From Desulfobacterales bacterium (GTDB taxonomy: Bacteria > Desulfobacterota > Desulfobacteria > Desulfobacterales > 4be13), in the NCBI GenBank assembly GCA_029934695.1, contig JAOZLU010000365.1:1-7170 (forward strand): 7,170 nt of DNA, in the 5' to 3' direction. Positions 1 to 5,710 of this stretch are shown piece by piece (the first letter of the stretch is position 1; each line of letters opens with the position of its first letter). Under the pieces are notes generated by a model that saw only the letters and a program-made list of their open reading frames with translations, was not told the DNA's origin and searched no databases. The translations under genes were made by a program, and so were the position numbers.

Positions 1-28
1 CAAACATCAAACATCAAACATCAAATAT
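1..28. repeat. Heptanucleotide tandem repeat abutting the gspC start
   Basis: Three exact copies of CAAACAT (1-7, 8-14, 15-21) and a fourth variant CAAATAT (22-28) end directly at the ATG at 29. No Shine-Dalgarno sequence is visible, so the repeat has replaced the usual ribosome-binding region or lies in front of a gene translated by coupling to an upstream gene outside the window. The array may extend further left. Confidence 0.85.
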
Positions 29-898
29 ATGAAACCATACTTTGCAGTATTAAACATTTTACTCATAACAGCGACTGTATATTTCAGCGTAAGGGCTTTT
101 TATCAGACAGTATCGGCGCAACTGGATCACAGTCCCCTAGTCAGAACCGTCAGCAAAGGGGAGGCATCTTCTGAAAATGAAACCCTCCATCCCCTGTCTT
201 ACTACAAGCCTATAAGCGAGCGGAATCTTTTCAACACGAAAGAGAAAGAAGAAAAACCAAAAGAAGAAGTACAGGAAGAAGTACAAGAAGAACTGAAAGA
301 AACAAAGTTGAATCTGAAACTGTGGGGAACTGTGTCCGGAGGCAGTGACAAGACTTATGCCGTTATTGAAGATACAAAAAAAAGAAAACAGAATCTTTAC
401 AGAGAAGGGGATATGATTCAGAATGCCATTGTAAAGAAAATTTTAAGAGAACAAATCATACTGAGTGTGAATGATAAAGATGAAATTCTGAAAATGGAGG
501 AAAAGAAAGTTTCCAAGTCGTCGGCCCGCGAAAAAGCAAGATATCGTGACAAGCCTGCGGTAAAAAAAAGGGCGAGTTCAAAAAATATAAAAATTAAGCG
601 TTCCGAGATAGAAGAGGCGATCAGTGATGTAAACAATCTTATGAAGCAGGCAAGAATACGCCCACATTTTAAAGATGGGAAACCGGACGGTCTTACGCTG
701 ACAAGAATCAAACGAAAGTCCGTATTTACAAAACTGGGATTGAAAAGCGGGGATATTATTATGGGTGTTGACGGAAAACCCATCGAATCTGTGGATGATG
801 CCCTCAAGTTCTACGACAGTCTGAAGACATCTCCCAATGTGGAGCTTCAGATAAAGCGAAGGGGCCGTACACAGACCATAGATTATGAAATTGAGTGA
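29..898 (+). CDS. gspC: Type II secretion system protein GspC (inner-membrane connector)
   Basis: GspC is a bitopic inner-membrane protein that links the T2SS inner-membrane platform to the secretin and helps recruit substrate in the periplasm. Visible here are a short cytoplasmic N-terminus, one transmembrane segment at about residues 5-24, and a homology region at about 58-158. The homology region starts with the typical I-x-x-R-N-L-F motif (residues 62-68) and contains LKLWGTV and YAVIED strands. A basic linker (about 159-192) leads to a C-terminal PDZ domain (about 195-289) with the LGLKSGDIIMGVDGKPI signature. Length (289 aa) is normal for the family. Residues 79-90 are a small EEVQ repeat. 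The ATG at 29 is the first start in the window; it lacks a ribosome-binding site and the frame stays open to the left edge, although no start codon occurs in those 28 bases. gspD follows 84 nt downstream. PDZ-type rather than coiled-coil GspC seems clear. Confidence 0.93.
   Translation: MKPYFAVLNILLITATVYFSVRAFYQTVSAQLDHSPLVRTVSKGEASSENETLHPLSYYKPISERNLFNTKEKEEKPKEEVQEEVQEELKETKLNLKLWGTVSGGSDKTYAVIEDTKKRKQNLYREGDMIQNAIVKKILREQIILSVNDKDEILKMEEKKVSKSSAREKARYRDKPAVKKRASSKNIKIKRSEIEEAISDVNNLMKQARIRPHFKDGKPDGLTLTRIKRKSVFTKLGLKSGDIIMGVDGKPIESVDDALKFYDSLKTSPNVELQIKRRGRTQTIDYEIE
263..298 (+). repeat. 12-nt tandem repeat inside gspC (EEVQ repeat)
   Basis: Three 12-nt units (263-274, 275-286, 287-298) encode EEVQ-EEVQ-EELK at residues 79-90. 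The first two differ at one base and the third is diverged. The repeat lies in the charged linker after the R-N-L-F motif. The unit is a multiple of three, so copy-number change would keep the frame. Confidence 0.7.
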
Positions 899-900
899 TG

Positions 901-972
901 AGTTTGGGGAGTTTAATTAGTTTGGGGAGTTTGGGGAGTTTAATTAGTTTGGGGAGTTTAATTAGTTTCATC
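901..972. repeat. 9-nt tandem repeat filling the gspC-gspD spacer
   Basis: Seven consecutive 9-mers are drawn from two variants, A = AGTTTGGGG and B = AGTTTAATT, in the order A B A A B A B, followed by a decayed eighth unit (AGTTTCATC, 964-972). The array occupies almost the whole gap between gspC (stop at 896-898) and the gspD start at 983. It puts four GGGG tracts (906-909, 924-927, 933-936, 951-954) on the sense strand. Only the GGGA at 973-976, 6 nt before the ATG, could serve as a weak ribosome-binding site for gspD. Confidence 0.9.
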
Positions 973-982
973 GGGAAAAAAT

Positions 983-3037
983 ATGAGCGCGTACTTTCAT
1001 TTTTCAAAAAATAGCGGCATTTCATTTTCAAAGCAGAGTCTGGGAGCCGGAGGAATTTGCTTTTTTATGCTGATTTTCCTGCTTCTGACAGTCCCTTTTG
1101 CAACGGCCCAGCAGACAACGGGAGGAGCGGAACAGTTTGTTTCCATAGACTTTAACGATGTGGATATCAATGTTTTCATCAAGTTTATGAGTGAGCTGAC
1201 TGGAAAGAATTTTATTATTGATCGCAAGGTAAAGGGGAAAGTGACGATCATCTCTCCTTCCAGAATTTCCGTAAAAGAGGCGTACCGGGTCTTTGAATCT
1301 GTGTTGGAAGTTCACGGCTATGCCACAGTGGAAGCAGGCAAAGTGACAAAAATCGTTTCTTCCCCTGAAGCCCGCACAAAAAATATTGAAACCCGGCTGA
1401 AAGAAGAAGCCCGTTCCTCGGATGACAAAATTGTCACACAACTCGTGCCGTTACGGTACGCGGACACTGCTGAAATCAAGCGGCTTTTTGCGCCCTTAAT
1501 CTCCAAAAGCAGCGTCATCCTGTCCTATCCGCCGACAAATACGCTGATCATAACGGATGTCTATTCAAACATAACCCGGCTGCTCCGGATTCTGAAAAAA
1601 ATTGATGTCACAGGTGTGGGACAGGAGATTTCTGTCATTCCCATTGAATACGGGGATGCCACAAAACTTGTAAAAATTCTGACATCTGTTTTCCGAAAAA
1701 CGAAAAGAAAAAAAAAGGGAGCTTCCCCTATAAGCAATACGGTCAGCTTTGTGGCTGATGAGCGGACAAACACTGTGGTGGTACTTGCCAGCGAAGACGA
1801 CACACTGAAAATCAAAGATCTGATAAAGCGGCTGGACAAGGAGGTGCCCAAAGGCAAAGAGAAGATCCATGTCTATTATCTTGAGAACGCCACCGCAGAA
1901 GAACTGGCAAAGGTGCTTCAGTCACTGTCAACAAAGAAAAGACGTACCACCACCAAAAAAGGGAAAAAAGAGGCCCCCATTGTTTCAGAGGGTGTCAACA
2001 TCACCGCGGACAAGGCAACCAACAGCCTTATTATCATGGCGGAAAAGGATGATTACCTGGTCCTTGAAGAGGTCATTAAAAAATTGGATATCCCCAGATC
2101 AATGGTTTATATTGAATGCCTGATTATGGAAGTCAATATAAACAAAGATTTTAATATCGGGACAGAATGGACCGCTGGGGGAAAGGTCGGGTATGGTGAC
2201 AAAGATGCTTATGTCGGGGGCGGATTCGGCGGGGGCGACTCAGCATACCCCAATATGGCAGGTGTGATGTCAGGTGCGCTGACCGGCGCGGCCGTACTGC
2301 CCAGAGGATTTTCACTGGGTGTGTTCGGTGAAGTGCTTAAAATCGGGGGGGCCAGTTTTAACAACCTCGGAGCCATTGTACAGGCATATAAAAAAGATAA
2401 AGATGTGCATATTCTTTCAACACCCCAGCTTCTGACAACGGATAATGAAGAAGCCACCATCACTGTGGGAAAGAATGTCCCTTATCAGACAAAAACAGGA
2501 ACCACCACCACATCTGAAACATATAACACTTATGAATACAAGGATGTCGCCATAACCTTGAAGATAACCCCCCAGATCAGCAAGGATCGGCTGATTCGTC
2601 TTAAAATTTCCCAAGAGGTCAGCAAATTGGACTCAACCGCGGAAGCTGTGTCTGATCGTCCGACAACTCTGACGCGTAAAATTGACACCACCGTCATTGT
2701 AAATGATAAGAACACAATTGCAATCGGGGGACTTATTGACGACAGCTTTTCCAGAGCGGAAAACAGGATTCCCTGTCTCGGAGATATTCCCGGACTCGGA
2801 TGGTTTTTCAAGTCCATGGCAAAAGGACGTGAAAAAACCAACCTTTTTATTTTTCTGACACCTCATGTTATTGAAACCGCCGAGGAGGCAGAAAAACTTT
2901 ATCAAAAAAAGAAAGATCATATTGACGCTGTTGAAAAACAGGAGCGAGAACAGGAAGGAATCAAGATGTACAGGAAGTATTTTGAAGAGTTCCCTTCTGA
3001 TTTTGAATCGTTGGAAATTCCAGATTCGTCGAAATAG
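983..3037 (+). CDS. gspD: Type II secretion system secretin GspD
   Basis: GspD multimerises in the outer membrane to form the T2SS exit channel. An N-region with lysines is followed by a hydrophobic stretch (about residues 22-40) and a likely signal-peptidase site after ATA (residue 42). Periplasmic domains follow in order: N0 (about 49-120, starting with the VSIDFNDVDINVF strand), N1 (about 150-210), N2 (about 214-287) and N3 (about 294-370). The secretin domain (about 372-630) contains the VPYQT gate-region motif (499-503), the IGGLI strand (581-585) and the hallmark LGDIPGLGWFFK (599-610). The charged C-terminal tail (631-684) could act as a pilotin-binding S-domain. Length (684 aa) is typical. 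Loops in N2 (238-246) and N3 (318-329) are unusually rich in Lys/Arg. The start at 983 is preferred because the internal Met29 would leave a signal peptide without a charged N-region. It lies in an operon with gspC upstream; gspE is displaced by about 670 nt of repeats and a gene remnant. Confidence 0.96.
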   Translation: MSAYFHFSKNSGISFSKQSLGAGGICFFMLIFLLLTVPFATAQQTTGGAEQFVSIDFNDVDINVFIKFMSELTGKNFIIDRKVKGKVTIISPSRISVKEAYRVFESVLEVHGYATVEAGKVTKIVSSPEARTKNIETRLKEEARSSDDKIVTQLVPLRYADTAEIKRLFAPLISKSSVILSYPPTNTLIITDVYSNITRLLRILKKIDVTGVGQEISVIPIEYGDATKLVKILTSVFRKTKRKKKGASPISNTVSFVADERTNTVVVLASEDDTLKIKDLIKRLDKEVPKGKEKIHVYYLENATAEELAKVLQSLSTKKRRTTTKKGKKEAPIVSEGVNITADKATNSLIIMAEKDDYLVLEEVIKKLDIPRSMVYIECLIMEVNINKDFNIGTEWTAGGKVGYGDKDAYVGGGFGGGDSAYPNMAGVMSGALTGAAVLPRGFSLGVFGEVLKIGGASFNNLGAIVQAYKKDKDVHILSTPQLLTTDNEEATITVGKNVPYQTKTGTTTTSETYNTYEYKDVAITLKITPQISKDRLIRLKISQEVSKLDSTAEAVSDRPTTLTRKIDTTVIVNDKNTIAIGGLIDDSFSRAENRIPCLGDIPGLGWFFKSMAKGREKTNLFIFLTPHVIETAEEAEKLYQKKKDHIDAVEKQEREQEGIKMYRKYFEEFPSDFESLEIPDSSK

Positions 3038-3060
3038 AAAGTTGAAAGTGAAAAGTGAAA
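3037..3060. repeat. Decayed heptamer repeat at the gspD stop
   Basis: The sequence reads GAAAGTT (3037-3043), GAAAGTG (3044-3050), AAAAGTG (3051-3057), then AAAGCC. It is a short 7-nt periodic array whose first base is the last base of the gspD TAG stop. Unit length matches the arrays before gspC and inside gspE, although the unit sequence differs. Confidence 0.55.
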
Positions 3061-3064
3061 GCCA

Positions 3065-3182
3065 TCGGGCCGGACGGGATTTGCAATCCCGTCCGCAATG
3101 TTTCCGCTTCATCATCGGAGTCCTCGGGCTGGACGGGATTTGCAATCCCGTCCGCAATGTTTCCGCTTCATCATCGGAGTCC
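3065..3182. repeat. Two tandem 59-nt repeats, each containing a perfect palindrome
   Basis: Copy 1 (3065-3123) and copy 2 (3124-3182) differ only at C3071 versus T3130. Each carries the hairpin CGGACGGGATT-TGC-AATCCCGTCCG (arms 3071-3081 and 3085-3095 in copy 1; a 10-bp stem in copy 2), followed by a 3' half running through CGCAATGTTTCCGCTTC. There is no T-run after the stems, so these are not canonical intrinsic terminators. They could act as REP-like elements or as RNA 3'-end stabilisers for the gspCD message. The in-frame translations across this block look like repeat-derived noise. Confidence 0.92.
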
Positions 3183-3192
3183 CGGAATGATT

Positions 3193-3212
3193 CGGACGGG
3201 ATTGCAAATCCC
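3193..3212. repeat. Third palindrome of the same family, opposite orientation
   Basis: Here the core reads GGGATTGCAAATCCC (3198-3212; 6-bp arms around GCA), which is the reverse complement of the GGGATTTGCAATCCC core of the two copies just upstream. The left flank CGGAC is retained, while the right flank is lost (CTTATC). This is an inverted, partly decayed family member. Confidence 0.75.
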
Positions 3213-3253
3213 TTATCGGCGCTTCGGGTATAAAATTCAGGTTTCAGAGAAAA

Positions 3254-3338
3254 GCCTAACCCTGCGCTGCACCGGACGGGTGGGGCGCATCGGTTATGAA
3301 ACGCATCGCCGAACCCCGTCCGCCGGTGAGCTTTAGCG
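3254..3338. other. Imperfect inverted repeat resembling a degraded integron attC site
   Basis: GCCTAAC at 3254-3260 fits the RYYYAAC inverse-core consensus of attC sites. It is followed by GCGCTGCACCGGACGGG (3264-3280) and, about 35 nt later, by CCCGTCCGCCGGTGAGC (3315-3331), which folds back on it as CACCGG/CCGGTG and GACGGG/CCCGTC with small bulges, as in attC hairpins. The expected GTTRRRY core is not intact: TTTAGCG at 3332-3338 is the nearest match. Homology to the nucleotidyltransferase remnant begins at about this point. A generic inverted repeat is the alternative explanation. Confidence 0.35.
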
Positions 3339-3655
3339 ATATATGGACAGCCATGCATCCCGCCAACGCTGAAAGAATGGTTGAGACGCTGAGAGAATTC
3401 GGATTCGATACTCCCGATCTGACAGCCGGCCTTTTCTTACAAGAGAAAAGTATTGTGCGAATGGGAGTTCCGCCTATGCGACTCGAAATTGTAACCACAA
3501 TTTCAGGTGTAAAATTTGAAGAATGCTATTCGGAACGTGTCACAGACATAATGGATGGCGTGGAAGTCAGTTTAACAAGCCTCCGTCACCTGAAAATCAA
3601 CAAGAAAGCAAGTGGCAGACATAAAGACCTGAATGATTTGGAATATTTACCCTGA
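3296..3655 (+). pseudogene. 5'-truncated minimal nucleotidyltransferase remnant (DUF6036-like)
   Basis: The reading frame (119 aa from the ATG at 3296) matches, by recall, the C-terminal two thirds of small nucleotidyltransferase-fold proteins. It shows SDIW followed by NAERMVETLREFGFDT, then IVRMGVPPMRLEIVTTISG, FEECY, and the closing NKKASGRHKDLNDLEYLP. Intact relatives begin about 40 residues earlier with a G-G/G-S substrate-binding turn and a G-D-x-D-x-W metal-binding motif. Here the turn is gone and the first catalytic Asp position is Phe13, with only Asp15 kept, so it should be inactive. Recognisable homology starts near residue 13; the first 12 residues are encoded by the inverted repeat at 3254-3338. 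No ribosome-binding site precedes the ATG. It sits between gspD and gspE, where it has no role in secretion, and is probably a leftover of a mobile or toxin-antitoxin type gene. Confidence 0.68.
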
Positions 3656-3662
3656 TCTAAAA

Positions 3663-3710
3663 ATGAGAAAAAGTTCGGCCTGCGAAGTGGGAATGAGAAA
3701 AAAATTATGA
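3663..3710 (+). other. Possible 15-codon leader ORF overlapping the gspE start; triplicated ATGAGAAAA
   Basis: ATGAGAAAA occurs at 3663-3671, 3693-3701 and 3707-3715; the third copy is the gspE start itself. Reading from 3663 gives MRKSSACEVGMRKKL and a TGA at 3708-3710, which overlaps the gspE ATG as ATGA. gspE has no well-placed ribosome-binding site (GTGGGA at 3687-3692 is 14 nt away), so reinitiation after this leader is plausible. The leader also lacks a clear ribosome-binding site. The repeated 5' end could equally be a non-functional micro-duplication of the gspE start. Confidence 0.3.
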
Positions 3711-5590
3711 GAAAACACCTTTCACAACTGCTAAAAGAAAACGTCGGTATTTCAGAAGAAGATTATAAAGACGTTCAAAAAATAAAAATGGAAAAGGGCG
3801 GAAATACCGGCGAAATACTGATCAGCAAAAAACTGGTAACTGAAGAACAGCTGCTTGAAGCATTCAGTATTCAGTACAACCTCCCTTTCTGGCCCAAGCT
3901 TCCGCTGAACGCCATCGGAACTGGCGTCACCCATCAGGTTCCCATACAATTTCTTAAAAAATATTTTATGGTTCCTCTGGAAAGCAGCGAGCAGAGGTCA
4001 GAGGTCAGAGGTCAGGGGTCAGAGGGCAGAGATTATTCCCTGTCTGCTGGGGAACAGGTGGAATCTGAAACTGGAGAACAAGAGGAATCTGAAGATTGGG
4101 GAAGAGAGGAATCTGAAGACCGGGAAGAAGCATTTGAGCCGCTGAAATCAAAAGAGTCGGGAGATATGGAACAGGAGGAGCCTCAGCATGAACCGGGATA
4201 TATCATTGCAGTAAACGATCCGACCTGTTTCCAGCCCCTTGATGACATGATCAGGATTATCAGAGCGAATAATTTTCAAGTTGTTCTTTCAACAAAAGAT
4301 GCCATTCTTTCCGCCATAAACATATCTTACGATCTTAACAGGGATTCGGCTGAAGAACTGGTTCAGAACATGGAAGAGAACGGCACCACGATCATCAGCG
4401 AAATTGAGGATACTGCAGACCTTTTGGATGACACCAGCGATGCACCGATCATCAAACTTGTGAACCATATTATTTCCCAATCCATAAAGGCCCGGGCAAG
4501 CGATATCCATATTGAGCCGTATCAGGACAGCTTTAAAGTCCGATATCGTGTTGACGGCATTCTCTATGACCTGATCACCCCTCCGAAATGGATTCAGCCT
4601 GCTTTGACATCCAGAATCAAGGTCATGGCAAAAATGAATATTGCGGAAAAACGTCTTCCCCAGGATGGGCGCATTGAACTCAAATTCGGCGATCAGGAAA
4701 TTGATGTGCGAGTTTCCACCATTCCTATTTCATTCGGGGAACGGGTTGTGATGAGGCTTTTGAACAAGTCAACCTCCTTGCTTGAACTTTCGGAACTCGG
4801 ATTCTCCGGTGAAAGGCTGGGTGTGCTTAAAAAACTTGTCACATCTCCGAACGGGATTATCCTTGTGACAGGTCCCACCGGAAGCGGCAAGACTACCACA
4901 CTCTACGCTATTTTATCTTCCATCAACAAACCGGATATTAATATCATCACCATTGAAGACCCGGTTGAATACCAGTTAAAAGGAATCAGCCAGATACAGG
5001 TAAATCCCAAAATAGAGCTTACCTTTGCCCGGGGTCTCAGATCAATTGTCAGACAGGATCCGGACGTGGTTCTTGTGGGTGAGATACGGGACCGTGAAAC
5101 TGCGGAAATAGCTGTCCAATCCGCATTGACAGGGCATCTTGTATTCTCCACACTTCATACAAACGACTCTGCAAGTGCCATTACCCGCCTTGTTGACATT
5201 GGGGTCGAGCCTTTTCTGATTTCATCATCGGTGATTGCCGTCGCGGCCCAGAGGCTGATCCGGGTGCTTTGCCCTGAGTGCAAAGAACCCTATATGCCGG
5301 ATGATGTGACGCTGGAAGCCATCGGCATTACAAAAGATCAACTGAGAAATAACACCATCTATCGTACAGGCGGATGCCAGAATTGTCTGAACACAGGTTA
5401 CAAAGGACGAGTTGTGATTATCGAAATAATGGTCATGAATCCCAGCCTGAAAAGTCTGATACTCAAGACCTTTGATTCAAACCAGATAAAAAAGGAAGCA
5501 AACATGGCTACTTTGCGTCATGATGGTATACAAAAAATTCTGAGCGGACTGACAACCATTGAGGAAGTCCTGAGAGTCACACAACTATAG
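3707..5590 (+). CDS. gspE: Type II secretion system assembly ATPase GspE
   Basis: GspE is the cytoplasmic hexameric ATPase that powers pseudopilus assembly. The N-terminal MshEN/T2SSE_N-type region spans about residues 1-205. The core motifs are Walker A GPTGSGKT (389-396), Asp box ITIEDPVEY (414-422), Walker B DPDVVLVGEIRD (451-462) and His box TGHLVFSTLHTND (475-487). A four-cysteine zinc site is formed by C522/C525 and C557/C560, which favours a GspE/PilB-type extension ATPase over a PilT-type one. At 627 aa it is longer than the usual 500-560 aa because an acidic low-complexity insertion (about 91-163) interrupts the N-terminal domain between the strands FMVPL and GYIIAVNDPT; it is built from 7-nt and 24-nt DNA repeats. 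The start at 3707 gives the expected amphipathic N-terminus; translation may be coupled to a leader ORF. No gspF follows. The gspC-gspD context argues for T2SS rather than type IV pili. Confidence 0.96.
   Translation: MRKHLSQLLKENVGISEEDYKDVQKIKMEKGGNTGEILISKKLVTEEQLLEAFSIQYNLPFWPKLPLNAIGTGVTHQVPIQFLKKYFMVPLESSEQRSEVRGQGSEGRDYSLSAGEQVESETGEQEESEDWGREESEDREEAFEPLKSKESGDMEQEEPQHEPGYIIAVNDPTCFQPLDDMIRIIRANNFQVVLSTKDAILSAINISYDLNRDSAEELVQNMEENGTTIISEIEDTADLLDDTSDAPIIKLVNHIISQSIKARASDIHIEPYQDSFKVRYRVDGILYDLITPPKWIQPALTSRIKVMAKMNIAEKRLPQDGRIELKFGDQEIDVRVSTIPISFGERVVMRLLNKSTSLLELSELGFSGERLGVLKKLVTSPNGIILVTGPTGSGKTTTLYAILSSINKPDINIITIEDPVEYQLKGISQIQVNPKIELTFARGLRSIVRQDPDVVLVGEIRDRETAEIAVQSALTGHLVFSTLHTNDSASAITRLVDIGVEPFLISSSVIAVAAQRLIRVLCPECKEPYMPDDVTLEAIGITKDQLRNNTIYRTGGCQNCLNTGYKGRVVIIEIMVMNPSLKSLILKTFDSNQIKKEANMATLRHDGIQKILSGLTTIEEVLRVTQL
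3992..4033. repeat. Six 7-nt tandem units inside the gspE reading frame
   Basis: Units are CAGAGGT three times (3992-3998, 3999-4005, 4006-4012), then CAGGGGT, CAGAGGG and CAGAGAT. Together they make 42 nt, coding for QRSEVRGQGSEGRD (residues 96-109). Six units keep the frame; gain or loss of one or two units would shift it and truncate GspE ahead of the ATPase core. This type of repeat is normally intergenic. Confidence 0.92.
4047..4132. repeat. 24-nt tandem repeat encoding an acidic ESE linker in gspE
   Basis: Units lie at 4061-4084, 4085-4108 and 4109-4132, each beginning GAATCTGAA, with a partial unit before them (4047-4060, 11 of 14 bases matching the end of unit 1). They encode ESETGEQE, ESEDWGRE and ESEDREEA (residues 119-142). 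The unit is a multiple of three, so copy-number change would preserve the frame. Confidence 0.8.
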
Positions 5591-5605
5591 AGAAATTAGT
5601 CTGAG

Positions 5606-5622
5606 CGGGATTGCAAATCCCG
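5606..5622. repeat. Palindrome CGGGATT-GCA-AATCCCG downstream of gspE
   Basis: A 7-bp stem with a GCA loop lies 15 nt after the gspE stop. The core GGGATTGCAAATCCC is identical to the one at 3198-3212 and is the reverse complement of the cores in the 59-nt repeats, so one repeat family flanks gspE on both sides. Confidence 0.8.
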
Positions 5623-5625
5623 GCA

Positions 5626-5650
5626 TAGGGCAAATTGAAAATTTGCCCTA
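5626..5650. repeat. Perfect 11-bp hairpin TAGGGCAAATT-GAA-AATTTGCCCTA
   Basis: Arms 5626-5636 and 5640-5650 are exact complements around a GAA loop, placed just after the previous palindrome and 60 nt before the antitoxin start. The + strand continues with an A-run, not a T-run, so it is not a canonical rightward terminator. A weak 3'-end signal or a REP-like unit is possible. Confidence 0.8.
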
Positions 5651-5710
5651 AAAAACAACCAAACATCGCACCCGGAAAGTTGACATATTATCCGGTATGA
5701 GGTCGCTACC

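Noticed and set aside
1869..2123. Alternative + frame ORF (84 aa) inside gspD
   Set aside because: It is a low-complexity shadow of the N3 domain coding sequence; the gspD frame is fully conserved here.
3065..3212. Possible small CRISPR array
   Set aside because: The two 59-nt copies are directly contiguous with no unique spacers, and the third copy is inverted. This is a tandem palindromic repeat.
2865..3336. Plus-strand ORFs reading from the gspD end through the 59-nt repeats
   Set aside because: The translations simply repeat with the DNA (words such as GICNPVRNVSASSSES), typical of palindromic repeats read as protein.
2633..3358. Long minus-strand ORF (241 aa) across the gspD end and the repeats
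   Set aside because: It runs antisense to the conserved secretin domain and through tandem palindromes; its protein shows repeat-derived duplication (repeated CGRDCKS-like words) and no recognisable domain.
5626..5650. Rho-independent terminator of the gsp genes
   Set aside because: The 11-bp stem is perfect, but the + strand continues with A residues instead of a T-run; listed as a repeat instead.
5680..5691. Sigma-70 promoter for the toxin-antitoxin pair starting with TTGACA at 5680-5685
   Set aside because: A perfect -35 hexamer is present, but no acceptable -10 occurs 16-18 nt downstream (the region is TCGCTACC just before the ATG). TATTAT at 5686-5691 overlaps it and has no matching -35.
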